From Massilia sp. UMI-21 (GTDB lineage Bacteria > Pseudomonadota > Gammaproteobacteria > Burkholderiales > Burkholderiaceae_D), in assembly GCA_015277795.1 (NCBI GenBank), contig CP063848.1:2232001-2296000 (forward strand): DNA of 64,000 nucleotides, given 5' to 3'. Positions 47,241 through 55,682 of this stretch are shown here, piece by piece. Position 1 is the first letter of the stretch, and each line of letters starts with the position of its first letter. Made by a program: the position numbers and the translations under genes. The notes under the pieces are model-generated. The model was given only the letters and a program-made list of their open reading frames with translations, was not told the DNA's origin and did no database searches.

Positions 47241-47876
47241 ATGGCCACGCCAACGAGCGCACAGACAGGCTTCGACACCGCGCTGCAACTGACCCGCCAT
47301 GCGCAGGCCTTGCGCGCGCAGGGGATCGATTTCGTGATGCGCTACTACAGCCACAATACGGCGAAGAACCTGGGACCGGTCGAAGCGCGGGCCCTGGCGG
47401 CGGCCGGACTGCGCCTGGGGGCGGTCTGGGAAAGCGCCGGCACCCACGCCGGCTACTTCAGCCGCGCCCAGGGCCAGGCCGACGGCGCCGGTGCGCTGGC
47501 GCTGGCGCGCGCGGTCGGGCAGCCGGCCGGGTCGAGCATTTATTTCGCGGTCGACTACGACCCGTCCCAGGCCGACCTCGACGGTCCGGTGGCCGATTAC
47601 TTCGCCGGGGTCACCTCGGCCCTGGGCTGCGGCTACCGCATCGGCGTCTACGGATCGGGCATGTGCTGCGGCTACCTGCTCGAGCGCGGGCAGGCCGACT
47701 GCACCTGGCTGTCGCAATCGACCGGCTTCGCCGGATCGAAAGCCTTTGCCCAGGCCCTGCGCTACGACCTGATCCAGGCGCTGCCGAAAACCATCGCGCT
47801 GGACGGCTGCACGCTGGATGTCGATCCCGACAGCACCAATCCGGCCGGCGATCCCGGGCTGTTCCAGCCGGGCTGA
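47241..47876 (+). CDS. DUF1906 glycoside-hydrolase-like protein
   Basis: 211 residues with the DUF1906 (Rv2525c-like, GH25-like TIM barrel) pattern: GFDTALQLT, GIDFVMRYYSHNTAKNLGPV, LGAVWESAGTHAGYFSRAQG, SIYFAVDYDPSQADLDGPVA, IGVYGSGMCCGYLLERG, and DGCTLDVDPDS at the end. Acidic residues are present at the mouth positions expected for a lysozyme-like barrel. Unlike actinobacterial relatives it has no Tat or Sec signal, which suggests cytoplasmic use or release by lysis or a dedicated system. Last gene of the DUF2589 operon; convergent with selD. Confidence 0.82.
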   Translation: MATPTSAQTGFDTALQLTRHAQALRAQGIDFVMRYYSHNTAKNLGPVEARALAAAGLRLGAVWESAGTHAGYFSRAQGQADGAGALALARAVGQPAGSSIYFAVDYDPSQADLDGPVADYFAGVTSALGCGYRIGVYGSGMCCGYLLERGQADCTWLSQSTGFAGSKAFAQALRYDLIQALPKTIALDGCTLDVDPDSTNPAGDPGLFQPG

Positions 47877-47880
47877 CACC

Positions 47881-47897
47881 GCTGGCGGGCCGCCAGC
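47881..47897. terminator. Terminator-like hairpin between convergent operons
   Basis: Stem GCTGGCG/CGCCAGC (7 bp) with loop GGC, between the DUF1906 stop (47876) and the selD stop (47928). No T run. Confidence 0.4.
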
Positions 47898-47927
47898 CGG
47901 CACTCAAGCGACAGGTTCTGCCGAACT

Positions 47928-48983
47928 TCAGCCGACCTTCACGCCGGGCGCGCCCGCTTCCATGCGCCCGATCACCGCCGCCTCGCCGAAGCCTTCGCGG
48001 GCGAACAGCCCCAGCACCTCGTCCACGCTCGCCGGGTCGCACGAGACCAGCAGGCCGCCGGAGGTCTGCGGGTCGGTCAGCAGGGCGCGCTGGGCCGGTG
48101 TGATGGCGGCGCCCAGTGCCACCTCCTGGCCGTAGGCGTCCCAGTTGCGCCCGGAGGCGCCGGTGAAGAAGCCGTCCTGCGCCAGTTGCAGCACGCCCGG
48201 CAGCAGCGGCACCTTGTCCATCTCGAGCGTGGCCGTCAGGCGCGCGCCGCGCGCCAGTTCCAGCAGGTGGCCGAGCAGGCCGAAGCCGGTAACGTCGGTC
48301 AGCGCATGCACGCCCGGCATTTCGGCCAGCAGGCGTCCCGGCTTGTTCAGCTTGGTGGTGTTGGCGATCATCGCCGCATAGCCTTCCTCGCCCAGCGCAT
48401 CCTTCTTCAGCGCCGCCGACAGCACGCCCACGCCGAGCGGCTTGCCGAGCACCAGCAGGTCGCCGGCGCGGGCGTCCGCATTGCGCTTGACCTTCGACGG
48501 ATGCACCAGGCCCATCACCACCAGGCCGTAGATCGGCTCGACCGAATCGATGGTATGACCGCCGGCGATCGGAATGCCGGCGTCGGCGCACACGGATTCG
48601 CCGCCGCGGATGATCTGGCCGATGGTCTCGAGCGGCAGCTTGTTGACCGGCATGCCGACCAGGGCCAGTGCCATGATCGGCGTGCCGCCCATCGCATACA
48701 CGTCCGAGATCGCATTGGTGGCGGCGATGCGGCCGAAGTCGAAGGGGTCGTCGACGATCGGCATGAAGAAGTCGGTGGTGGCGATCAGGGCCTGCTCGTC
48801 GTTGAGCTTGTAGACGGCGGCGTCGTCGGCGGTCTCGATGCCGACCATCAGCTCTTTCGGCACCGGGAAGCCGGTCGACTTGTTCAGGATTTCGGCCAGC
48901 ACCCCCGGCGCGATCTTGCAGCCGCAGCCGCCGCCGTGCGAGAACGAGGTGAGTTTGATGGGTTGGTCGTTCGTCGTGCTCAT
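47928..48983 (-). CDS. selD: Selenide, water dikinase (selenophosphate synthase)
   Basis: 351 residues: KLTSFSHGGGCGCKIAPGVL with the catalytic Cys20 and Lys23 (Cys, not selenocysteine), DDAAVYKLNDEQALIATTDF, DPFDFGRIAATNAISDVYAM, GGTPIMALALVGMP, GGHTIDSVEPIYGLVVMG and the C-terminal DPQTSGGLLVS. It makes selenophosphate from selenide and ATP. It is 12 bp downstream of a SenB-type gene on the same strand, which puts it in the role called SenC in selenoneine clusters. No selA, selB or mnmH is in the window. Confidence 0.96.
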   Translation of the reverse strand: MSTTNDQPIKLTSFSHGGGCGCKIAPGVLAEILNKSTGFPVPKELMVGIETADDAAVYKLNDEQALIATTDFFMPIVDDPFDFGRIAATNAISDVYAMGGTPIMALALVGMPVNKLPLETIGQIIRGGESVCADAGIPIAGGHTIDSVEPIYGLVVMGLVHPSKVKRNADARAGDLLVLGKPLGVGVLSAALKKDALGEEGYAAMIANTTKLNKPGRLLAEMPGVHALTDVTGFGLLGHLLELARGARLTATLEMDKVPLLPGVLQLAQDGFFTGASGRNWDAYGQEVALGAAITPAQRALLTDPQTSGGLLVSCDPASVDEVLGLFAREGFGEAAVIGRMEAGAPGVKVG

Positions 48984-48995
48984 CGATAGGTTCCT

Positions 48996-49982
48996 TCAGT
49001 GTCGGGCCGCGCGGGGCGCGGAAAGAAAAAGATTATCCACCATGTCGCGCAGCGCCGCTTGCTCCACGCTTGGGGCGAACAGGGCGGCGCGGGCCGCGCA
49101 CTGGCGCCGCAGCAGGTCGTCGAAGGCGGCGTCGCCGATCATCCGGTCGATCAGCCGGGCCAGCGCGGCGGCGTCGCCCGCGGGAAAGTAGCCGGCGTAG
49201 TCCTCGCCCAGCATGCCGCGGTTGCCGCCGATATCGGATGCCAGCACCGGCACGCCGCTGGTAACCGCTTCGATGATGACGTTGGCGCCGCCCTCCATGC
49301 GCGAGGTGATCGCCATCGCGCGGCAACGCTTGAGGCGCTGGCGCGCGGCCGCGTGGGGCAGGGCGCCGAGCCAGCGGTAGCGCGGATTGGCCGCCTGCGC
49401 TTGCATCGCGGCCTGGCCCAGCATGGGATCGAGCGCGCCGCCGATGTGCAGCAGCCGCGCCGCAGGGTGGGTGACCAGGGCGGCGGCGTGGAGGTAGGTG
49501 AGCGGGTCTTTCTCGTCGCGCAGGTGGCCGATCATGCAGATGTCGGCATGGCGCGGCGCCGCCCCGCGGACGTGGGCGCGCAGGCTGGGGGCCGACTGGT
49601 AGATGACGCGCGCCTTCGGGTGCAGCCGCGGCGGCAGCAGGGCCAGGCCGGCCGGCTGCAGCAGCACCAGCGCATCGGCGCGCTCGAGCGAGGCACGCGC
49701 CTGCGGGTCCTTGGCGATGTCGCGATAGAGGTCGGTGCCGGTCAGGACCAGCACCGATGGCCGGTCGGGATGGGCGTGCGTGAATGCGGCAAGCGCGGCC
49801 GCCGAGCGGCGCGCATGCAGGGCGATCATGAGGTCCGGCGCCTGGTCCGGGCGCGTCCAGTCGCCCGCCACGTCCACGCGATAAGCGCTGCGCAAGAAGC
49901 GCGCCCAGCGGCTCGCGGTTTGCCAGTTGCCGTTGTTCTCGCGGGCGGTGGCGGGGCTGACGATGAGGATGTGCTTGCGCAC
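48996..49982 (-). CDS. senB: SenB-type glycosyltransferase (probable selenosugar synthase)
   Basis: 328 residues, family-1 GT-B fold: KHILIVSPATARENNGNWQT, LMIALHARRSAAALAAF, SVLVLTGTDLYRDIAKDPQA, VIYQSAPSLRAH, and the C-terminal EGGANVIIEAVTSGVPVLAS with the E-x7-E donor-site motif. These phrases match the glycosyltransferase branch found next to selD, characterised in other bacteria as SenB, which uses selenophosphate and a UDP-sugar to form a C-Se bond. GTG start at 49982 with GGAG 8 nt upstream; the longer frame lacks similarity. It overlaps nothing and precedes selD by 12 bp. Identification is by eye. Confidence 0.88.
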   Translation of the reverse strand: MRKHILIVSPATARENNGNWQTASRWARFLRSAYRVDVAGDWTRPDQAPDLMIALHARRSAAALAAFTHAHPDRPSVLVLTGTDLYRDIAKDPQARASLERADALVLLQPAGLALLPPRLHPKARVIYQSAPSLRAHVRGAAPRHADICMIGHLRDEKDPLTYLHAAALVTHPAARLLHIGGALDPMLGQAAMQAQAANPRYRWLGALPHAAARQRLKRCRAMAITSRMEGGANVIIEAVTSGVPVLASDIGGNRGMLGEDYAGYFPAGDAAALARLIDRMIGDAAFDDLLRRQCAARAALFAPSVEQAALRDMVDNLFLSAPRAARH

Positions 49983-50044
49983 CGGCGGGTCTCCAGAAAA
50001 CGCTGGCCTGCGATTATAGCCGGGGCTGTGCGCTCCCGGCAGAC

Positions 50045-50074
50045 GAAAAAAATGGCTGCCCGAGGGCAGCCATT
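50045..50074 (-). terminator. Intrinsic terminator, ancestrally of rhlE
   Basis: Read on the minus strand: 10-bp stem AATGGCTGCC/GGCAGCCATT, loop CTCG, followed by a run of seven T. This is the best Rho-independent terminator in the window. It now lies 1.9 kb from the rhlE stop because a group II intron has inserted between them; the same hairpin with TTCTTCAT after it on the plus strand is the likely intron target. Confidence 0.8.
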
Positions 50075-50483
50075 CTTCATGGTGCGCCCAGCATGGGCGC
50101 ACTCCTGCGGGTGAAAGTCCTGCCGCGAGCTGACCACAGTGAGCGAAGTGAAGCGCAACTGCATGAGGGTAACCGAGTGTGGGAAGGAAGCGTGGATCGT
50201 AAATCATGAGCCGAGGAACACGAATCGCATAGAAGGCGTTGCCGATCAGGGCGAGCGGGCCATGAACCGCAAAGCTCTTGTGGTCAAGGAGAGGTGGCGT
50301 AGATGCGGCGGTTGTGTGATGAAGGAGTGCGGCCCTTACCTGGGGACGCCCCGCCTTGTGCCTGAAAGGGCGACGAAAAAAAAATCGGAGCGGGGTCTCA
50401 GCAGAGGTCATAGTAGTTGGAGGTAGCGCTGGGAAGGCTCGACTCCGCCGACGAAGGACCGAACGAGTAGGAGTGAATCCGAT

Positions 50484-51851
50484 ATGTCGATGCAGAAGGC
50501 ACAGCGTCAGATGCCCGCAAACGCGGGGCGGGAAGCCGTAGGGCAAGGTGAAGCCATGCTCGATGCTTTCAGCGACGAAGCGTTCTGCCCGCGGCATGCA
50601 ACCGGAGGCACGGGGTCAGCGTTGCTGCAAGCGGCGCTGACGACAGAGAACCTGCGGCGGGCGTTCAAGCGTGTGCGTGCCAACAAGGGAGCGGCTGGCG
50701 TGGATGGACTGGACATTGACCAGACCTCGCGTCTGCTGGCAACCGAGTGGCCTCACATACGAGAACAACTGTTGGCAGGGACGTACCGGCCCAGTCCGGT
50801 ACGTCGGGTGACGATTCCGAAGCCCGACGGTGGCGAGCGCGAGCTTGGCATCCCGACGGTGACGGATCGGCTGATCCAGCAAGCACTATTACAGGTGGTG
50901 CAACCGATCCTTGATCCCACTTTCAGCGAGCATAGCTACGGCTTCCGACCGGGCAGGCGTGCGCAGGATGCGGTATTAGCCGCTCAGGCATACGTCCAGT
51001 CCGGGCTGAGAATCGTGGTGGACGTGGACCTGTCGAAGTTCTTCGACCGGGTCAACCATGACATCCTGATCGACCGCTTGAAGAAACGCATCGACGACGC
51101 TGGAGTGATCCGGCTGGTCCGTGCCTATCTGAACAGCGGCATCATGGAGCATGGTGTAGTACAGGAACGGAACGAAGGAACGCCGCAAGGCGGTCCATTG
51201 AGTCCGCTGCTTGCCAACGTCATGCTCGATGAAGTGGACAAGGAACTGGAACGGCGCGGCCATCGCTTTGCGCGCTACGCCGACGACGCGAACGTCTATG
51301 TTCGTAGCGTGCGTGCGGGCCAGCGGGTGATGAGGCTGCTGCGGCGCTGCTATGCCAGACTGCACCTCGTGGTCAACGAAGGCAAGAGCGCCGTGGCCAG
51401 CGTCTTTGGCCGCAAGTTCCTCGGCTACAGCCTGTGGGTGGGGCGTGGGGGCGAAGTCAAACGCAAGGTGGCGGAAAAGCCGTTGCAAGCGTTTAAACAA
51501 CGCATCAGGGAGCTAACCCGCCGATCTGGTGGGCGTAGCATGCCGGATGTGGTGCAGGGACTTCGTTCCTATATGCTGGGTTGGAAAGGGTACTTCCAGT
51601 TGGCGCAAACCCCAAAGGTATGGCGCGGACTCGATGAATGGTTGCGGCACAGGCTGCGGGCTATCCAGCTCAAGCACTGGAAGCGCGGAAGCACCATGTA
51701 TCGGGAGCTCCTTAAACTTGGGGCTTGGCCGTCGGCAGCGAGGCACGTAGCGGCGAACAGCCGCCGCTGGTGGCACAACAGCGATAGGTTACTCAAAACA
51801 GTGATGACTATCGGCTATTTCGACCGACTCGGTGTACCTCGCCTGTCTTGA
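50484..51851 (+). CDS. ltrA: Group II intron reverse transcriptase/maturase
   Basis: 455 residues. RT motifs: VRANKGAAGVDGLDIDQTSR, RRVTIPKPDGGERELGIPTV, FSEHSYGFRPGRRAQDAV, VDVDLSKFFDRVNHDILIDR, GTPQGGPLSPLLANVMLDEV, and the catalytic YADD in FARYADDANVYVRS (about 265). A maturase (X) domain follows (WKGYFQLAQTPKVWRGLDEW). There is no recognisable C-terminal HNH endonuclease, consistent with introns that use nascent DNA targets. Frame is intact, so splicing and mobility are possible. It lies inside intron domain IV. Confidence 0.93.
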   Translation: MSMQKAQRQMPANAGREAVGQGEAMLDAFSDEAFCPRHATGGTGSALLQAALTTENLRRAFKRVRANKGAAGVDGLDIDQTSRLLATEWPHIREQLLAGTYRPSPVRRVTIPKPDGGERELGIPTVTDRLIQQALLQVVQPILDPTFSEHSYGFRPGRRAQDAVLAAQAYVQSGLRIVVDVDLSKFFDRVNHDILIDRLKKRIDDAGVIRLVRAYLNSGIMEHGVVQERNEGTPQGGPLSPLLANVMLDEVDKELERRGHRFARYADDANVYVRSVRAGQRVMRLLRRCYARLHLVVNEGKSAVASVFGRKFLGYSLWVGRGGEVKRKVAEKPLQAFKQRIRELTRRSGGRSMPDVVQGLRSYMLGWKGYFQLAQTPKVWRGLDEWLRHRLRAIQLKHWKRGSTMYRELLKLGAWPSAARHVAANSRRWWHNSDRLLKTVMTIGYFDRLGVPRLS

Positions 51852-51865
51852 CCTCAACTACTCGA

Positions 51866-51897
51866 ACCGCCCGGTGCGGACCCGCATGCCGGGTGGT
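51866..51897 (+). ncRNA. Group II intron domain V
   Basis: A 32-nt hairpin: lower stem ACCGCCCGG (51866-51874) with CCGGGTGGT (51889-51897), two-nucleotide bulge TG, upper stem TGCG/CGCA and loop GACC. Position 15 nt after the maturase stop and before the domain VI helix is as expected. Confidence 0.75.
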
Positions 51898-51951
51898 GTG
51901 GCAGGGGAGCGGCCCTCAGGGCCGTCCCCTATGCCGATCAGACTTCAACGA

Positions 51952-53607
51952 TCAGTATTCGCCGAAGCTGCGGCGAACGCCGTCGGCCGAGCGCGGGTGC
52001 GCCGACTTGGCGTAGCCGCCTTCACGGCGGGCGCCTTCCGGGCGGTTGCCACGGTAGCCGCCTTCGCGCGAGGTCCGGCTATCCGGAGCGCCTGCCGGCG
52101 CGCCTTCGCGCGGGGCCGCGTCACGGCGGAAGCCGCCTTCACGCTGCGGACGGTCGCCGTAGCCGCCGGTGCGCGGGGCGCCGTAGCCTTCACGCGGGCC
52201 ACGGGTATCCGGGCCGCGGTCTGCATAGCGGCTTTCGGCAGGGCGCGCGTAGCCGGCTTCGCGTGGTGCGCGGTCGGCATAGCCGCCTTCGCGCGGCGCG
52301 CCGTAGCCCGGCTTGGCGAAGCTGCGCTGGCCCGGCTTGGCGGCATTGCGGCCGTCGCCCGGCTTCCAGCCCGGACGGCTGGCCGAACGGGTCGGGGCGC
52401 TACGCTTCGGCTCGAAGCCTTCCACCACGTCGACCGGGATCGACTGCTTGGTGAAGCGTTCGATGCGCTTGACGTTCATGCCTTCGGCGTGGTTCACCAG
52501 CGAGATCGCCAGGCCGTTGCGGCCTGCGCGGCCGGTACGGCCGATGCGGTGCACGTAGTCCTCGGGGAACTTCGGCAGGTCGTAGTTCACCACGTGGGTG
52601 ATGGTCGGCACGTCGATGCCGCGGGCGGCGACGTCGGTCGCCACCAGCACGCGCACCTGGCCGCGGCGCATGCTGTCCAGGGTGCGGTTGCGCGCGCCCT
52701 GGTGCATGTCGCCGTGCAGGGCGGCGGCCGCGAAGCCGGCGATGTTCAGGCGGTCGGCGATCATGTCGGCATCGCGCTTGGTCGCGGTGAACACCACGGC
52801 CTGGTCCATGCTTTCGTCACGCAGCAGGTGGTCGAGCAGGCGGTTCTTGTGCGACAGGTCGTCGACGAAGTGCACCTTCTGGACGATGTTCTCGTGGCGG
52901 TTGGCCGCGCTCAGGATCTGGATCGTCTGCGGGTTGCGGGTGATGCGGCGCGCCATGTTGCCCACCACGCCGTCCAGCGTGGCCGAGAACAGCATGGTCT
53001 GGCGGGTTTCCGGCGTGGCGGCGACGATCTTCTCGATGTCTTCGATGAAACCCATGTCCAGCATGCGGTCGGCTTCGTCCAGCACCAGGATCTCGAGCTG
53101 CGAGAAGTCGATCTTGCCCGACTCCATGTGGTCGATCAGGCGGCCCGGGGTCGCCACCAGGATTTCCGGGTTCTTCGACAGCAGTTGCATCTGCTTCGGA
53201 TAGGGCATGCCGCCCAGGATCGACACGGCGCGGATGCGGCGCATGTCGGAAGTATATTGTTCGGTCGCGGTGGTCACCTGCAGTGCCAGCTCGCGGGTCG
53301 GGGTCAGGACCAGCATTTTCGGCTGGGCCGGGGTGAAACGGACGCGTTCGCCGCGGGCGCGCGCCGACTGGGCGTTCTGCGCAGGGGTGCGGGATTGCGC
53401 AGCCGGTTCCGCATTGGCCAGCTTGTGCAGGGCCGGCAGCATGAATGCCGCGGTCTTGCCCGAGCCGGTCTGCGAGGACACCAGCAGGTCACGGCCGGCG
53501 ATGCCGGCGGGGATGGCCTGCTCCTGCACCGGGGTCGGCTTGGTATAGCCGGCGGTGGCAACTGCCTTGACGAGCGACGCGTGTAAACCTAGTGCTTCAA
53601 AACTCAT
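51952..53607 (-). CDS. rhlE: DEAD-box RNA helicase, RhlE-like
   Basis: 551 residues: Q-motif region YTKPTPVQEQAIPAGIAG, Walker A SSQTGSGKTAAF, VLTPTRELALQV, VATPGRLIDHME, LVLDEADRMLDMGF (DEAD), LFSATLDG, HGDMHQGARNRTL, VATDVAARGIDVPT and YVHRIGRTGRAGR. The last ~150 residues are Gly/Arg/Tyr/Pro-rich repeats (units such as YGAPREGGYADR), longer than usual, likely an RNA-binding disordered tail. It remodels RNA, often in the cold or in ribosome assembly. The ATG at 53607 matches MSFEALG. Its terminator has been displaced by an intron. Confidence 0.93.
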   Translation of the reverse strand: MSFEALGLHASLVKAVATAGYTKPTPVQEQAIPAGIAGRDLLVSSQTGSGKTAAFMLPALHKLANAEPAAQSRTPAQNAQSARARGERVRFTPAQPKMLVLTPTRELALQVTTATEQYTSDMRRIRAVSILGGMPYPKQMQLLSKNPEILVATPGRLIDHMESGKIDFSQLEILVLDEADRMLDMGFIEDIEKIVAATPETRQTMLFSATLDGVVGNMARRITRNPQTIQILSAANRHENIVQKVHFVDDLSHKNRLLDHLLRDESMDQAVVFTATKRDADMIADRLNIAGFAAAALHGDMHQGARNRTLDSMRRGQVRVLVATDVAARGIDVPTITHVVNYDLPKFPEDYVHRIGRTGRAGRNGLAISLVNHAEGMNVKRIERFTKQSIPVDVVEGFEPKRSAPTRSASRPGWKPGDGRNAAKPGQRSFAKPGYGAPREGGYADRAPREAGYARPAESRYADRGPDTRGPREGYGAPRTGGYGDRPQREGGFRRDAAPREGAPAGAPDSRTSREGGYRGNRPEGARREGGYAKSAHPRSADGVRRSFGEY

Positions 53608-53987
53608 GTGTACTTTTACTTTCGGAATTAAATCATGATCGCGCGTGTCAAGATGACGAGCGCAAAATAGCAACGCGAACCAACACTACGAAATGACTCA
53701 GAAATGAAAGAAATTTCGGCACAAAAGCTTTGCGCCGGGACGGTGTCTGGATGCTGACACGCAGGGCGGGAGGGCTTTTTAAGGAGGGCGACCGTTTGTC
53801 GCCAAGGCTTGCGATGCTGCTTGTTGTAGTACGGTGAACTGCTGCGTCCGGTCTGTGTTGGACGTTCTATTGCAGCGCACAAACGACACTATACAGGAGT
53901 TTGAAAAAGTCTGCACGCGACCGCAAGGTGATGCGGCCGGGAAAAGGAGGCGTTTAAGGCCGGCCTAAGCGCCGGCCTTGATGTGGA
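53608..53987. other. Gene-free region upstream of rhlE
   Basis: About 380 bases without a convincing gene. It holds the rhlE leader, with a perfect TTGACA on the minus strand (53646-53651) but no well-spaced -10, an AT-rich segment, and the hairpin after mltD (listed separately). An 84-codon frame here has no good start signal and looks random. Confidence 0.5.
53956..53979 (-). terminator. Terminator hairpin after mltD
   Basis: Perfect 9-bp stem AAGGCCGGC/GCCGGCCTT with a 6-nt loop, starting 8 bp after the mltD stop on the minus strand. Confidence 0.6.
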
Positions 53988-55340
53988 TCAACGATGCTTG
54001 CGCTTGGCAGAGGTGTTGCGCGCAATGCGCTTGCGCGAGGAGCGCGCCTTCGATTTGTAGCGCGAGGCCGAGGCCTTCACGCGCGGACTGCGTTCTGCCT
54101 CGAAGGCCAGCACCGCATTGTCGATGATGTTCTCGGCGATGTCGCCGGCCTGCGAGGCGGACGCCTTCGGCACCAGGATGGTCGAGCCGGCCTTGACGGT
54201 CGACCGTGCCGGGATGTTGTTGGCCTGGCGGATGACTTCCGGGGTGGTGCCGAATTTCGATGCCAGCGCAGTGATGCTGGTGCGCGCCTTGGTGATCTTG
54301 TGCGTGGTCCAGCTCGACAGTTCGCGACCCCACTGGGCCAGGTTCAGCTGGAATTTCTCGGCATTCGCCTTCGGCAGCAGGATCTTGGTCTTCTCGCCAC
54401 CGATGATGACCGGCTTCTTGAATTGCGGATTGAGCGCCTTGAATTCGTCGAGCGACATCTCGGCCAGCTGGGCGGCGACGGCGACATCGATGTCGCTGGT
54501 CTTGTCGATGGCGGTGAAGTAGGGCTGGTTGTCGATCGCCGGCAGGGCCACGTTGTACTGGGCCGGATTGGCGACGATGTTCTTGACCGCCTGCAGCTTC
54601 GGCACGTAGTTGCGGGTCTCGAGCGGCATGAGTTCGGCCAGGCTGTCGAAGTCGGTCGGCTTGCCGAGCGCCTGGTTGTGCTTGACGATGCGCTGGATGT
54701 TGCCTTCGCCCCAGTTATAGGCCGCCAGGGCCAGCTGCCAGTCGCCGAACATGGTGTACAGGCGCTGCAGGTAGCTCAGGGCCGCGTCGGTCGACGCCAG
54801 CACGCCGCGGCGCTCGTCCTTGAACATGTTCTGCTTCAGGTCGTAGTCCTTGCCGGTGCCCGGCACGAACTGCCACAGGCCGGCCGCGTTGGCGGTCGAC
54901 AGGGCTTGCGGGTTGAAGGCGGATTCGATGACCGGCAGCAGGGCCAGTTCGGTCGGCATGCCGCGCTTCTCGAGTTCCTGGACAATATGGAAGAGATAAG
55001 GCGAGGCACGGCCGGAGATGCGCTTGAGGCTGTCCGGATGGGCGCTGTAGGCCCGGGTGTGGCGGCTGACCAGGCTGTTGTCGAGGTCGGGGATCGCATA
55101 ACCGCTGCGGATGCGGCCCCAGACATCGGTTTCCCTGTAGTCGTCCGCTTTCAGCAGGCCCGGCGCCAGGGGCGCGGCAGGGCGGGCATTGAGCGCGTTG
55201 GCGAGCGCAGGGACGGTCGACGCCGGAGCGCCTGCCGATGCCGCGTCGTCCATCGCGTGGGCGAGCGGGGCGGTGAGCGGGGAGGTGGCCAGCAGTGCCA
55301 GCGCGGCAGTCGCTACGGTCTTGCGGATCATGTCGTGCAT
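53988..55340 (-). CDS. mltD: Membrane-bound lytic murein transglycosylase D
   Basis: About 450 residues: signal peptide (TVATAALALLATSPLTAPLA), then a MltD-type SLT domain: RHTRAYSAHPDSLKRISGRA, ALLPVIESAFNPQALSTANA (catalytic Glu in VIESAFNP), AGLWQFVPGTGKDYDL, LALAAYNWGEGNIQRIVK. A C-terminal LysM (KITKARTSITALASKFGTTP, VIRQANNIPARSTVKAGSTI) binds glycan, and the tail is very basic (RYKSKARSSRKRIARN). No lipobox is evident, so unlike E. coli MltD it may not be a lipoprotein. The ATG at 55340 has GGAAAG upstream. Confidence 0.9.
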   Translation of the reverse strand: MHDMIRKTVATAALALLATSPLTAPLAHAMDDAASAGAPASTVPALANALNARPAAPLAPGLLKADDYRETDVWGRIRSGYAIPDLDNSLVSRHTRAYSAHPDSLKRISGRASPYLFHIVQELEKRGMPTELALLPVIESAFNPQALSTANAAGLWQFVPGTGKDYDLKQNMFKDERRGVLASTDAALSYLQRLYTMFGDWQLALAAYNWGEGNIQRIVKHNQALGKPTDFDSLAELMPLETRNYVPKLQAVKNIVANPAQYNVALPAIDNQPYFTAIDKTSDIDVAVAAQLAEMSLDEFKALNPQFKKPVIIGGEKTKILLPKANAEKFQLNLAQWGRELSSWTTHKITKARTSITALASKFGTTPEVIRQANNIPARSTVKAGSTILVPKASASQAGDIAENIIDNAVLAFEAERSPRVKASASRYKSKARSSRKRIARNTSAKRKHR

Positions 55341-55682
55341 CGCTTTCCAATGTTGCATCCGAGAACGGATGTACTGGTCAAGTGGAGCAGTGTACGTAGT
55401 CATGCTCGCGTCAGTCAAGGACTATGTCCAGCTCGTTACAAATTTCTTTCCGCTGGGAATTCCGATGAATTGACATCATGAAAACGGATATTGCCGGGAA
55501 ATGCCGGCCTGATCGCCGATATTTCCTGCGCGCGCCTGCGCCGGAGCGGCGGCGGCGGAGCATGCGGCTTCTCATCCGTTTCCCTCGTAGCCTAGCTGGC
55601 CGAGGCTGTCAATCTATGAGGGCACGCAAAGTGTGCGTACAATCCGGCATCCGCCTAGCGCGCTTTCCTCCATTTGTTATCC
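55341..55682. other. Divergent intergenic region, mltD / DUF1415
   Basis: About 340 bases. Besides the mltD promoter candidate it contains TACAAT at 55638-55643 facing the DUF1415 gene, without a clear -35 box. Open frames in it have no ribosome-binding site and look random. Confidence 0.45.
55389..55418 (-). promoter_or_regulatory. Candidate sigma-70 promoter of mltD
   Basis: On the minus strand TTGACT (55418-55413) and TACACT (55394-55389) are 18 bp apart. Transcription would begin near 55382, leaving about 40 nt of leader before the ATG at 55340, which supports that start over the longer frame. Confidence 0.45.

Larger units (their letters stand above)
50082..51938 (+). mobile_element. 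Group II intron with reverse transcriptase/maturase
   Basis: The 5' end GTGCGCCCAGCATGGGCGC starts with the GUGYG consensus. Domain V is at about 51866-51897: stem ACCGCCCGG/CCGGGTGGT, a TG bulge, and terminal stem TGCG/CGCA with loop GACC. Domain VI follows with a possible bulged A, ending in ...CCGAT at 51938. The ORF is in domain IV. It lies 7 nt after a hairpin, the target layout of bacterial class C introns, though class needs an RNA fold. It reads opposite to rhlE. Confidence 0.9.

Noticed and set aside
47928..48983. SelD as a selenocysteine-containing protein
   Set aside because: The catalytic position is an ordinary Cys codon (GGGCGCK) and there is no in-frame TGA.
50484..51851. Reverse transcriptase as retron or diversity-generating element
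   Set aside because: The maturase domain, 5' GTGCG and a foldable domain V identify a group II intron; no template/variable repeat pair or msr/msd was seen.
53628..53882. 84-codon frame in the gap upstream of rhlE
   Set aside because: No ribosome-binding site, random-looking composition, and it covers the rhlE leader.
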